Source: Symbiodinium microadriaticum (Eukaryota; Sar; Dinophyceae; Suessiales; Symbiodiniaceae). Taken from it: a stretch of DNA of 64,000 bases. How positions within the stretch are numbered: the stretch's first letter is position 1; the number at the start of each line of letters is the position of its first letter. The notes under the pieces were generated by a model. That model was not told the origin of the DNA, made no database searches, and saw nothing but the letters and a program-made list of their open reading frames with translations. Location of the stretch: assembly GCA_001939145.1 (NCBI GenBank), contig LSRX01000427.1, positions 87,538-151,537 of the forward strand, given 5' to 3'. The position numbers and the translations under genes are program-made. This document shows, in pieces, positions 10,367 through 18,876 of this stretch.

Positions 10367-11173
10367 TTAGCCTTTATTTCGCCTATTTGGTATACAGAAC
10401 CTATACGCTACATATGTTTTGAAGGTGTCTTGTCGTGAGCCGTGGTTCTGCAAGATGGTTGGAGCTTTCGCGCATGTGTGGCAGAGAGACGCAGAGCTCA
10501 CGCTGCAACCTGAGGCTCCAGTTCCAAGTTCCGAGGGAAGTCGGAGTCGGGTCTCACGGTCCCGCTCCTGACGCAGGAGGCTCAAAAAGATGCGAGCAGG
10601 GGTCGTGGCAGTCACAGAAGCGCATCTGTTCGGATCACCTCCGTCTGCCGTCGCGAGACATCCGTGCTCTTGTTGCAGAGCACCCAGGCAACCTGCATCC
10701 CATAACGGGAAGCGCCGCATACGGAAGTGCAACACTGGCCGGACTCTGAGCCGCAGTTGGGCTAGTGACTCCGGCAAGCTCTTGACTAAGCTCTTTGTCC
10801 TCGCAGGGCTGCAGGAGGAGTACCCAGTGGTCGTGCAGAAGATCAGGCTCCCAGCATGTACTCTGCATCCAAGTGTTGTACCTTGACGCTCGCTTGATTC
10901 AGAGACACAGAGAGTCGCAGAGCGAGAAAGACACTTTGGAGAGGATGTGACAAAGAGAAGGGCTGAGGCCACGGGCCCAAGTCCGCCGCACTGGCCTTGA
11001 GCAGAGCTCCAGGGAGGGAGGGAGGGAGGGCCTATCCAAAAGTGACGTGCAAGGCTTCGGGACAGGCCTGCGTGCGCAGGGGCATGCATTGCACTTGTGA
11101 CTTGTTTGTCATCTCCCTCCCGCCACCGAATTAACCGCGCCAATGTCTGTGAGTGCGCAGGAAGAGGGCCCAA
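10367..11173 (-). CDS. Longest open frame of the window, 268 codons, unproven
   Basis: A single uninterrupted - strand ATG frame. Its composition is Ser/Arg/Leu/Cys-rich without a recognisable domain, and its last 27 residues run into AT-rich DNA. On the + strand, three short protein-like pieces overlap it: MVGAFAHVWQRDAELTLQPE from an ATG near 10453, LPSRDIRALVAEHPGNLHPI near 10650, and EEYPVVVQKIRLPACTLHPS near 10815 after a tcgcag acceptor. The long frame may therefore be the open antisense of + strand exons. Confidence 0.3.
   Translation of the reverse strand: MGPLPAHSQTLARLIRWREGDDKQVTSAMHAPAHAGLSRSLARHFWIGPPSLPPWSSAQGQCGGLGPVASALLFVTSSPKCLSRSATLCVSESSERQGTTLGCRVHAGSLIFCTTTGYSSCSPARTKSLVKSLPESLAQLRLRVRPVLHFRMRRFPLWDAGCLGALQQEHGCLATADGGDPNRCASVTATTPARIFLSLLRQERDRETRLRLPSELGTGASGCSVSSASLCHTCAKAPTILQNHGSRQDTFKTYVAYRFCIPNRRNKG
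10807..10886 (+). CDS. Candidate exon after a tcgcag acceptor
   Basis: After ctcgcag the frame reads GLQEEYPVVVQKIRLPACTL and ends at a TGA. The peptide is compact and balanced. It lies antisense within the 268-codon - frame, so only one of the two can be right. Confidence 0.3.
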
Positions 11174-11631
11174 GGGACACCCTCCTTGCGGTCCTTACGG
11201 CCTGCCAGAAAACGCGAAGACCCACAAATGCAGAGACACGGACACACAGCAGCACAGACATGCGGAGAGCGAGGCAGACAGACGGAGGCACAGAAATTAG
11301 AGACACAGACAGACAGGAGATACAGAACCTCCAGCTTGGGAGGGCTGCTTTTCAAAAAGTAATGTGAAGCATTGATTGGGTTCAGGTTTTGAATGAAGCC
11401 GCATCAGCGATGTGGGCTGATGTCCGATGTCTGCCAGGTCAGCTTTGGCAGTGCCGAGTTCGGTGCAACAGGCCCGGTCATGCGCAGCTTTCCCTTGAAA
11501 TGCGTGCTTTAGGACTAGGCCTACAGCTGTAGGGAACATTGGGGTCACCTGCCTGCTGTGGCAAAAAAGTTCAAAGACTACTCAGTCCACAATACGTTAT
11601 TTGACTTGACCCAAACGGGAACCGAGAATCC

Positions 11632-11829
11632 TTGGCTTGCGGAAAGGTCTCAGGTGCAGTTGCCGTGGGCTCAGCTGCGGGCGAATGCCCCCACATCGTG
11701 TGGGGATGCCGAGGAAACTCGTACTTGTTCCCCCATGGCAAGGTCATGAAATTTCTTCGGCGCCTGGGACACCGGTGTGGGGGCGGTGATCAGCTGTCTC
11801 CGCAGCAGCAGCCGAGCCCTCAACGTTAG
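11632..11829 (+). CDS. Coding-like segment, unknown
   Basis: Frame with GKVSGAVAVGSAAGECPHIV then WGCRGNSYLFPHGKVMKFLR, ending in Gln/Pro-rich sequence. Glycines and aromatics are spaced as in a folded protein. No family is recognised. The next + segment (11850-12011) is close and may be the following exon. Confidence 0.35.
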   Translation: MACGKVSGAVAVGSAAGECPHIVWGCRGNSYLFPHGKVMKFLRRLGHRCGGGDQLSPQQQPSPQR

Positions 11830-11849
11830 CATCACTGAAGTGCTGTTGA

Positions 11850-12011
11850 CTCTCGTTGGGCTGTGAAGTCTCGCGCTTACGCTTTGAATCCCTGGGAAAG
11901 CCTAGGGCCGAGCTGTGGAAAAAAGTCGAGGAGCTCAGCGCGAGCCTCAGAGAAAGGTTCCGGGGCCTTGGGAGGTTGAAGCCTGATTGCTTCGCTCCAG
12001 GGCACTCCTGA
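11850..12011 (+). CDS. Coiled-coil-like coding segment
   Basis: Frame without an ATG, read after gtgaag, giving LGKPRAELWKKVEELSASLR then ERFRGLGRLKPDCF. Heptad-like spacing of Leu/Val and charged residues suggests a short coiled coil. It ends at TGA 12009-12011. The antisense frame (11744-12085) is also open and Ser-rich, probably as a shadow. Confidence 0.4.
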   Translation, partial: LSLGCEVSRLRFESLGKPRAELWKKVEELSASLRERFRGLGRLKPDCFAPGHS

Positions 12012-12208
12012 GCACTCCTCAGTTTTTTTCCTATGTGCAGTGCCAGACGGGAGAAACAAGCGGAATGGTGGCATACTGACAACATCTGACAACGACCCGT
12101 AGAGAGTGCATGCTGACACTCGTCATGTATTGAATATTATGTTGCATCGCGATGCCACGAAGCAAGATCTATCCATACCCAGCCCGCAATCGTCAACACC
12201 CGCGATTG

Positions 12209-12368
12209 AAAACCTTAAACCCCCTAAACCCACAACCCCAAAACCCAAAACCCTAAACCCTAAACCCTAAACCCACAACGCCAAAACCCTAGACCCCAAA
12301 CCCACAACTCCAAAACCCTAAACCCCCAAACTCCAAAACCCTAAACCCCCAAAGCCCTAAACCCTCCA
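12209..12368. repeat. Interstitial telomere-like tract, 160 bp
   Basis: About 18 units of the CCCTAAA family (CCCTAAACC, CCCCAAAAC, CCACAACCC). It includes three perfect adjacent CCCTAAA units near 12250-12275, with the rest drifted. It is the largest such tract in the window. Confidence 0.85.
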
Positions 12369-12450
12369 AGACAGGACTAAGTTGCCCAAGCCAGCCCAGG
12401 CGTGAGCAAAGAGGCTCTGGACATGCTCAGCTTCGCAGCCTTTGCCCGGC

Positions 12451-13062
12451 GCCAAGTTTTGTGCGATCCATACCCCATGCGGGGGACTGGCTACGGTCGT
12501 TGTTGGATCAGTTGCTGATTTCAGGTTTGATTCGACAGCAGAACTGCTTTCTCAGTTGGTGTCAAAGACCTTTGGGACGTCGCTATTGGAGTGATTTCGG
12601 GTGGCTTCTGATTCGGGTTTTGAAACGGATGGTTGTTCTGACTCAACGCACACACGTACTGGTAGTGCCTATCGCAGGCTCATGTACTTGCATCGCAGAT
12701 GATGTTGTCCAAGTGCAGGAAGTTTCACCTAGGTGCGCCTCCTGGGCTGGGTCCGCCGGTCGGATTTTGCATCAATCCGACACCATTCCGACAAAGTCGG
12801 CTCGTTTTTCCGGCTGGCCGAGTCCGTGGAAATCTAGGGTTTCCGTCATTCAGGACCTGAGGCGCCCGTGGTTGAAATCTTGCAATGTGGCTGCCCTGCT
12901 GAACTAGCTCGATTTCCATCTGCCGTATTGGCGGAAGGACTTGTTCCAGCCTTTCATTTTAGATGTAAAGAGGTTTCTTAAGGTGCCTGTTGAGTGTATG
13001 CGCTCTGAAGATCAGATGCGCTGCGGTTTCAGCACCCATGGTCCTTGCCGACATGGGGCAAC
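12451..13062 (+). pseudogene. Decayed reading frame beside the telomere-like tract
   Basis: One + phase reads protein-like for about 200 codons but is broken by five stops. Segments in order include CGGLATVVVGSVADFRFDST, ELLSQLVSKTFGTSLLE, then a stop, then SDSGFETDGCSDSTHTRTGS, and later VEILQCGCPAELARFPSAVL. The phase never changes, which is expected of an old copy decaying by substitution. No reverse transcriptase or transposase motif is visible, so its origin is unknown. The alternative frame at 12461-12907 is open but hydrophobic and less natural. Confidence 0.35.
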
Positions 13063-13245
13063 GCTAGGTGTCCCCTCGGAAGAAGGAAGATCAGATTGAC
13101 ACCGGTACCAGCCTAACGGGACGTCTCAACGCAACAGTCTGTGACACCTTCCATTCGTTCTCTTTGCCAACACTGCCGGTCTCAACGGGTTTACGCCCGA
13201 GGCCCATGAGGGCAGAATGACAAAGGAGGGCACACATGTTCAGTA

Positions 13246-13587
13246 GTGATGTTGTGTTGCGTGGGGTTGAGCAAATTGGATCGTGGCTCCCAAAGAGTCT
13301 TGGCTCGCCACATCTCGCCACGCTCCGGATGGTTGTGTGTATATGGGCGTTCGGCCTTCCATAATTCTTGTGGTAACTGCAGTCACTTTCGACGAACTTC
13401 TTGGGATGTGGCTAGACGGATCAAATCTGGCACCGCGACGCACGTTGCCTGCGAGCTGCATCCTAGAATAGAGAAATCGCTGCCCAGCGATTGTGCAGGG
13501 GCTAAGCTGCAACGAGGCATGCGGTCTGAAAACCCGTCGCGAGAAGTTTGTGTTGCTGCCAGCAAATCAGTCTGTGACGGAACATGA
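13246..13587 (+). CDS. 113-codon open frame, unknown
   Basis: Continuous ATG frame, basic and Ser/Arg-rich (ARRIKSGTATHVACELHPRI). It is followed within 10 bases by another + segment in a different frame (13596-13793). No family is recognised. Confidence 0.25.
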   Translation: MMLCCVGLSKLDRGSQRVLARHISPRSGWLCVYGRSAFHNSCGNCSHFRRTSWDVARRIKSGTATHVACELHPRIEKSLPSDCAGAKLQRGMRSENPSREVCVAASKSVCDGT

Positions 13588-13595
13588 TTTGCTGA

Positions 13596-13793
13596 AGACT
13601 TCATGCAGTACGTGGAGGCCAGTTAGAGGCCGTGAGAGCAGGGTTTCAAGATGTTTCAGGAAAGCAGCCAGTCAAACCTACTGTGTTGCTCCCAGTTGGT
13701 AGAGTGGACAGAGCTGAAGGTGAAAGAAGCCTGCAAGCATGTGAGCATTCCGAGAACCTAAGTCAGGATGCTTCCGAGGATGCCAGTGTGTGA
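13596..13793 (+). CDS. Acidic/Ser-rich coding-like segment
   Basis: Frame without an ATG reading LEAVRAGFQDVSGKQPVKPT then VLLPVGRVDRAEGERSLQAC, ending in a Ser/Asp-rich tail before TGA 13791-13793. The hydrophilic, balanced composition suggests a real exon. No family is recognised. Confidence 0.4.
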   Translation, partial: RLHAVRGGQLEAVRAGFQDVSGKQPVKPTVLLPVGRVDRAEGERSLQACEHSENLSQDASEDASV

Positions 13794-14399
13794 AGGAGCG
13801 ACCGCAGCGAACACGGAAGCCACTGGTGAAGTACGCAAACAGTTGTTGGTTTCGATAAGCGGAGCACCGAATCAAATCTCGAAGAGTCAAAAGGTCAAGA
13901 AGTCGAACAGTTCTCAACTTTTAGTTTAGCGTTTTTCTGCATTCACGCACTTTTAGGTACTTTCGGGTTCCTTTTCTGTGCGTTTTGTGTGTTTTTGTTC
14001 GGCTTTTCGCGTCCATCTGAGCTTTTCGAAGTGCTCGGTGCTTTTCGGCTTCTCGACTCTTCGCTTTTCGCTGCACTTGTCGATTTCTTCAGGTTTTCAT
14101 GCGCAAGCTTCAGGCCAGGCTAGGCGTAGACTTAGGCCCGGGGCTGGGCTCTGGGCCTAACGAGGCCCGGCGCGAGTGGGGTCGGAGCTGGGAGCTGGGT
14201 ACACCAAGGAGCGTAAGTGCAGATTTGCAAGCCCAGGGCTAGACCTAGGCAGGTCCAGAGGTTGGGGTGGATAGACAGGTAGGCAGAGGGCTAGCTTGAG
14301 GTAGGCCTGCGGCAGCAGTAAGACGAGTAGCATCTGATTAGTCGTAGTAGTAGTGTCATTAATCGTGGCAGTAGCTTTCAGCAGAATCGCTTAATCGCA

Positions 14400-15410
14400 A
14401 ACTTTGTTGAATTTCAGACCATTTCGGGTTCCGCCCAATCCGCCAATAAGTAGCCAAGAGATGGGTATTTTGGCTGAGTTTTCGGGTTTAGCGAGCTCTT
14501 CAACTGTGCTCCTCCAATGTCGTATTGACAATTTGCTTTTTTCCAACAAACACTAAGGCAGCCAAAACATACAGAATTTTGGTAGGTTGCTGGGGTCTTA
14601 GGAGCCACCCAGTTGCATATGTCAAGTAAAAACTTGTTTCTTATATTGGTTTTCCGAAACACCCAGAGGTAGCAGACACATTGTAACATAGGCAATTTTC
14701 CATTGCTCGGTTTGGGGATACTTCGGCTGATTGTTATACAGGCATGCAGATTTCAGTGATTAGGTATCCTCAAAGCACCTAAAACCAACGAAGCCATTCG
14801 TATTTTGGTGCATCTTCGGATTTTGGCCCCAGTATCCAAGGAGTTTTGGGAATTCCCGTATCCACATGCGCCAACCAAGAAACCTTGTGCGCCAAATTCC
14901 AACGACTTCGTGTGATTTTGAGCATCCTCGAAGTACCTGACATAAATTAAGCCATGGGCATGTTTGATTTTTCTGGGTTTGAGGAACCCGTAAATGGTAC
15001 CTTTCGGTGACTTTGGTTCCGACAGCACCAAAAGTTTGACAAGACAACGGCATTTGAGCCAATTTTCCGGTCTGGGAGCCACCAAATGGCAATTTTTGCT
15101 GAGATTGCCTCCATGTCGGGTTTCATCCAAGCAGCCAATAGGCATCCAAAGCATTCCAAGACATAGATGCTTTTGGCTGGAATCCGGATGGAATTGACCA
15201 GACTTGTTGAGTTTTCGCCTTCTGCGGTGGCTTTGGATTTTGCACATTTTTGGATGCGTTGGTTCGACTTTTCGAGCTTTTTGCTGTACTTTCGCGGCTT
15301 TGCCACTTTTCGTTTTTTGCAGTGCCTTTCGACTTTTCGCGGCTTGCCCCCCTTGACTTCTCGAGTTTAAGGCTTGGTGCAAAAGCTTAATCCAATGCCA
15401 CTTTTGGCTT
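14400..15410. repeat. AT-richer degenerate duplicated module
   Basis: Two diverged copies of one sequence lie about 700 bp apart in the same orientation. Around 14420-14500: a cgggtt, ccgccaata, gtagccaa, tattttggctg series. Around 15110-15190: cgggtttc, agccaata, gcatccaa, gcttttggctg. A second shared block is tcttaggagccaccca (14598) against tctgggagccaccaaa (15073). Short gcttttcg/acttttcg motifs recur at 13940-14110 and 15250-15425. The composition differs from the flanks. It looks like an old transposable or satellite-like sequence; the family is unknown. Confidence 0.5.
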
Positions 15411-15520
15411 TTCGGCTTTTTGCGTGCCGTTTGCATTCTCCGCTTATCCGCGCCCACAACCATTTGCAAGCACAACACGAAGCCCACCCCAAATTTGCCA
15501 TGCAACATTTTTGGTAACAT
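14753..15520 (-). CDS. 255-codon open frame inside the duplicated module, doubtful
   Basis: Second longest open frame. The translation is Lys/Gly/Cys-rich and monotone (LGMLWMPIGCLDETRHGGN, YVRYFEDAQNHTKSLEFGA). The - strand of the other module copy (14414-14695) gives a related pattern (PSLGYLLADWAEPEM). The frame is probably open because the repeat has few stops in that phase. If it is coding, it would be a mobile-element protein. No catalytic motif is visible. Confidence 0.2.
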   Translation of the reverse strand: MLPKMLHGKFGVGFVLCLQMVVGADKRRMQTARKKPKSQKWHWIKLLHQALNSRSQGGQAAKSRKALQKTKSGKAAKVQQKARKVEPTHPKMCKIQSHRRRRKLNKSGQFHPDSSQKHLCLGMLWMPIGCLDETRHGGNLSKNCHLVAPRPENWLKCRCLVKLLVLSEPKSPKGTIYGFLKPRKIKHAHGLIYVRYFEDAQNHTKSLEFGAQGFLVGACGYGNSQNSLDTGAKIRRCTKIRMASLVLGALRIPNH

Positions 15521-15822
15521 GCCTTTTGTTGAACATTTTGCGTTGTTTCGCTTCTGCGAGAGTGCTCCGCCATCTCTCAGACATCAGACACGTCCATTTC
15601 GACAAGGTGAAAGCCTGGGAATCTTTGCAGAGCACGCGCCAAGCATCAGCTCAGCAAGCAGAAACAGTGCACGCCCACGTTGCGAGTGCTTGTCGAGCTG
15701 TGCTTGCAGGCGGGGTCTCGGTCGTGGCATTGTTTTTTGCTGTGTATGAGATTGCATGGAGCATGGTTGCTGGATGCTCGGTCCAGTTCTTGAGCTTTGC
15801 GTTGGGCGAGTCGATTTTGTAA
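15424..15822 (+). CDS. Protein with a C-terminal membrane helix
   Basis: 132-codon frame. The first 45 codons overlap the repeat module and are weak. From codon 58 it is convincing: FDKVKAWESLQSTRQASAQQ, a helical linker, then a hydrophobic helix (VSVVALFFAVYEIAWSMVAG) of about 20 residues, and an end at TAA. Translation may begin inside the frame or after a splice site near 15590. It is likely a small single-pass membrane protein or a C-terminal exon of one. Family unknown. Confidence 0.45.
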   Translation: MPFAFSAYPRPQPFASTTRSPPQICHATFLVTCLLLNILRCFASARVLRHLSDIRHVHFDKVKAWESLQSTRQASAQQAETVHAHVASACRAVLAGGVSVVALFFAVYEIAWSMVAGCSVQFLSFALGESIL

Positions 15823-15902
15823 TCGACTGGGAGGCGACGGAATCGTTGTGATTTCAGTCTTGCAGAGTTGAGCTTAAAAGCAGGTGACTGCTGGCACATC
15901 TC

Positions 15903-16133
15903 ATGGAGGACGGGTCTGCGAGCAAGGTGCAAGATTGCATGGCGAGAGATCGCGAGTCTCGCGAGTGCGGCTCCAGGGTTGGCCATGTGACCTGCATCAT
16001 GCCGCCAGGACAGGGACCCGGGTCGCGGCGTGGCAGTGCTCCAGGCAAGTTGCAAATGACGCTGTATTCCCAATTCCGTAGCGCGGCCCGGTGTCGTCTT
16101 GCAAAGCAGATTCCGGCATATGGTTTATTCTGA
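15903..16133 (+). CDS. 76-codon open frame, unknown
   Basis: ATG frame with charged N-terminus (EDGSASKVQDCMARDRESRE) and a basic end. It follows the membrane-helix frame by 80 bases. The overlapping frame at 15884 is Arg-rich and less natural. Confidence 0.3.
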   Translation: MEDGSASKVQDCMARDRESRECGSRVGHVTCIMPPGQGPGSRRGSAPGKLQMTLYSQFRSAARCRLAKQIPAYGLF

Positions 16134-16428
16134 TGAGTTCCCCAGCTTGACTTGGATCGGGGTTCTTATGAATGAGATTCGTTTGCCATGGAGGAATGCG
16201 ACCACATCCGGCAATCATTCTTTGGCAGACCAAAATGTGGCACCTCAGACCCAGTCCTCAATATGTGCCTTAGCCTGAAAGTTTGACGGCATCGTAAGTT
16301 TGACGGCTATGAAACAGCATCACAGCGACACCTGCAACAGCAACCAAGGACAGTTGAGCAGCTTCTGACTCTTGTGCCTAGAAGTGCATCAGCTGGGCAA
16401 AATCGAGCAAAGTGAGTGACTCCGTTCT

Positions 16429-16820
16429 TTGCTTCATCTCAACCGCTTCAGAACGGGACTTCCCGTCCTTCACAGCTGGCCTGTCCGTTTTGAGAAGTTC
16501 CTTAGCAGCTGGCAGGATCTGCTGCAGCGGCCAGGACCCGATGTGGTCCGCTGGGCCGTGGAGCAGGTCATGACCTGCTGCTCTCTTCGTCCTTATAAGC
16601 TCTCCGCGAAAGTGTGTCTTGACCCACAGGCGCTGGCCCTGAAGCCCCCGAGAGTCTGCTCTTGTAGCAGCGAGCGTCTCCTCTAGGCCTCAGGCCTCAG
16701 GTGCAGTCAGCAGTTCCTTCGGACTCTCGAGGCGCAGTCGCTGGCACGGCCCGGGACGAATGTGCAGCAATCGCAGATCTTCCAAATGGCAGGCTCCTCC
16801 AGAAATAGTGACGTGTTATG
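16429..16820 (+). CDS. Two coding-like blocks in one phase around a TAG
   Basis: Block one (16429-16686) reads PVRFEKFLSSWQDLLQRPGP then VVRWAVEQVMTCCSLRPYKL. After a TAG at 16684-16686, the same phase continues with FLRTLEAQSLARPGTNVQQS and QIFQMAGSSRNSDVL, ending at TGA 16818-16820. A cctcag acceptor just after the TAG (16698) suggests a short intron or an unused border. The peptides are among the most natural in this part of the window. No domain is recognised. Confidence 0.45.
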
Positions 16821-16868
16821 AAAGCTCCTCGTCCTCTTCTCAAACCTAACCACATGTCGACTTGCAGG

Positions 16869-17071
16869 TGCTCTGAACGGGGCATCTGTCCAAGAGAAGC
16901 AGGCACTGACGCTCGCTCACCATCTCACGTTCTCGTCCCCCCACTCTCAGCCCATAGGAACTGGTGCGTGCCGCCATCTCTGGCTTCGGACAGCTGCCGG
17001 CAGATCAACGAGCGGAGGCCCCGCGGGTTTGAGCCCGTTTGGAGTTGTGTTGCAGTTTAGCTGCCGTTGAC
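16869..17071 (+). CDS. Exon after a cttgcag acceptor
   Basis: After cgacttgcag the frame reads GALNGASVQEKQALTLAHHL and continues Ser/Gly-rich to TGA 17069-17071. It is probably the next exon of the gene at 16429. Unknown function. Confidence 0.4.
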
Positions 17072-17218
17072 TGCCTTCCTGCGCCGACTCGCAGCAGTAG
17101 ATCTGACCTGTCCTGGGAGAGGCACTGCGACTGGTGGTCAATACGGCAGCGGCAGCACAGGTCGGGCACACAATGCAGAAATTCACGATGCTTCGTAGCC
17201 TCATCTTTCGTTATCTTG

Positions 17219-17407
17219 CAGCTTAAGGCAGAGTTTATACATGTGATGGTGAGAAAGCGGCTGGCAGCTTGGATTCTGTGCTTGTTTGTCGGCTTCAAGG
17301 TTGGCCCGCATCCCACGGCGGCCTGGCTATTGTCTGCGGCAGCGTTCATGCCAGATTCAGCTCTCGAGAGATTCTGCCAGAACTTGTCGAAAGTGCAGCT
17401 TTGTTGA
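17219..17407 (+). CDS. Exon with a hydrophobic helix
   Basis: Part of a longer open frame (from 17039). The convincing part starts after atcttgcag at 17219 with LKAEFIHVMVRKRLAAWILC and continues LFVGFKVGPHPTAAWLLSAA to MPDSALERFCQNLSKVQLC. A membrane helix with a positive N-side is likely. Function unknown. Confidence 0.4.
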   Translation, partial: QLKAEFIHVMVRKRLAAWILCLFVGFKVGPHPTAAWLLSAAAFMPDSALERFCQNLSKVQLC

Positions 17408-17504
17408 CTTTGTGAGTTGCCGGCGCCTGCCGGCAAACTGGACTTAATGATTTCATGTTCACCTGGCCAGGCAGAGGGCGAAGTCCCCCCCCTGATGCAG
17501 GCCA

Positions 17505-17699
17505 GTGGGCAGCCACTCAATGATTTACATGTCAGCTCTATTTTTTAGGTACGAAACTCCAAGATACGGTGACAATGCTACACTTACAGTCCTAGCTGTA
17601 CACATTTGTCCAGAAGCCTTCCAGTTGAGACGTGGCATATCTTACTACTCCTTACAACCTACGGGCTGTGAGAGTTGGCGAACCATCCAGCCGGCATGA
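17505..17699 (+). CDS. 64-codon frame, unknown
   Basis: ATG frame with RYGDNATLTVLAVHICPEAF and RRGISYYSLQPTGCESW. Balanced composition, probably an exon between 17219-17407 and 17716-17853. No family is recognised. Confidence 0.35.
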   Translation: MGSHSMIYMSALFFRYETPRYGDNATLTVLAVHICPEAFQLRRGISYYSLQPTGCESWRTIQPA

Positions 17700-17715
17700 G
17701 CGGCTGGCCTCATAA

Positions 17716-17853
17716 GCTTTTACTGCGCACGCCTGCCTGCCCCGGACACTGCATGTGTGGAAGAACGTCATGGCGGTCGTGAAGGAGGCGAAGCTGCATG
17801 AGATGCCGAAGGAGGACATCTGCGTACCAGTTCCGCTCGAGTCCGAAGCCTGA
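17716..17853 (+). CDS. Coding-like segment, unknown
   Basis: Frame without an ATG reading LHVWKNVMAVVKEAKLHEMP then KEDICVPVPLESEA, ending at TGA. Codon choice and composition are strongly protein-like. An exon border near ataag (17716) is possible. Confidence 0.45.
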   Translation, partial: AFTAHACLPRTLHVWKNVMAVVKEAKLHEMPKEDICVPVPLESEA

Positions 17854-17921
17854 GGTCTATAGGGGCTCAAGACTAGGCCACTAGGGACCTTGCATGTCTG
17901 TGTCAGTAACATGCGATGCAG

Positions 17922-18077
17922 GAGAAGGCGATCCTGGCACAGGCCACGACTTCTCCGTGGAGCCCTTCAGAGATGTGGCAGTGCCTCGTTGGCCCTGCTC
18001 CTTTCCCAAGTGCAGCCTCCGAACACATTTCTCTGGCTTGCTTTCTGTGCCTGATCTGTAGTTCCGTCAAGCTGTGA
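17922..18077 (+). CDS. Exon after a gatgcag acceptor
   Basis: After gatgcag the frame reads EKAILAQATTSPWSPSEMWQ and ends in a Cys/Leu-rich hydrophobic stretch (HISLACFLCLICSSVKL) at TGA. It follows the 17716-17853 segment by 68 bases and may belong to the same gene. Confidence 0.4.
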   Translation, partial: EKAILAQATTSPWSPSEMWQCLVGPAPFPSAASEHISLACFLCLICSSVKL

Positions 18078-18110
18078 CTGTGTCAGGAGGCCCGCCAAGA
18101 TGCAGCAGAA

Positions 18111-18344
18111 ATGGTTCAGCCACAGCAGATTCTGGAGGCCGGACTCATTGCGATGTCAGGAAGTATTATGGCAGGCAGGATCTTACATCTTAACAGGTTT
18201 ACGGAATGCCAAGATAGTTGCTGGGATAACCATAGAACTGTGCAGTCTATGCAGAATTACATTCCAAGATTAAAGAAAGTCCGTCGTACGAGTAAAGCAG
18301 ATAAATCATCTGGTATTGAAATGAGTCGCATGCAAATGCTATAA
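18111..18344 (+). CDS. 77-codon open frame
   Basis: ATG frame with LEAGLIAMSGSIMAGRILHL, then a basic tail (IPRLKKVRRTSKADKSSG). Could be a small gene or exon; unknown. Confidence 0.3.
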   Translation: MVQPQQILEAGLIAMSGSIMAGRILHLNRFTECQDSCWDNHRTVQSMQNYIPRLKKVRRTSKADKSSGIEMSRMQML

Positions 18345-18568
18345 GGGCGGAGGGCGGGAAACTGAGCCATGAATGCAGCACTTTGCCCGAACTGCTCGTA
18401 GATTCAGAGTTATTTTGGGGACTCTTCTGTGCGCACGTGCCTTCGAGTTGTGCTTTGACCCGGTGCGTTCATGACCATCTGCATCGCGCGTCGTTTTCAA
18501 ATCGCATGGAGATCTTGTCGGCTGCGGCTCCAGGATTGCAAGCGGCATTGCATCATATAATCATATAA

Positions 18569-18829
18569 TCATATCTTACACAATCGATTCACCTTCATTG
18601 CCAAAGTTGCCTCCAGGCAGACATCTATCCCTTCCCCAATTCGCCAAAGGTCGTCTCGGAGTTGAGACCAGAAGAACGACATCAAGTGACTGAGGTTACA
18701 GTCTGCAAGGGTTGTCGTTGCGAAGATGCATGTTTGCACTCTGCCCGCAGATCTTCTGAATTTGATGCTGCTTGCTGTGCGTGCATCCAGCAGCATTTCG
18801 ATCGACAGATTGGTTCAAGGTGTAGCTAG
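18569..18829 (+). CDS. Cys-rich, possibly zinc-binding coding segment
   Basis: An 86-codon frame without an ATG. Cysteine pairs are regularly placed: HCQSC near the start, CKGCRCEDAC in the middle and CCAC near the end, around a charged stretch (SPKVVSELRPEERHQVTEVT). The spacing would suit metal binding, but no named zinc-finger family fits by eye. It ends at TAG 18827-18829. The antisense frame (18796-18569) is also open. I favour + because of the Cys pattern and third-position GC. Confidence 0.45.
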   Translation, partial: SYLTQSIHLHCQSCLQADIYPFPNSPKVVSELRPEERHQVTEVTVCKGCRCEDACLHSARRSSEFDAACCACIQQHFDRQIGSRCS

Positions 18830-18876
18830 AAGATTGTAGAAGAATTATTGGCGCAGGGCGGTTTTCTGCCATCGCA

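Noticed and set aside
14460-14485. Possible spliced-leader relic (tattttggctgag)
   Set aside because: Resembles the dinoflagellate leader core only over TTTTGGCT; the 3' end does not match and the site lies in a repeat that has a second, different copy at 15175.
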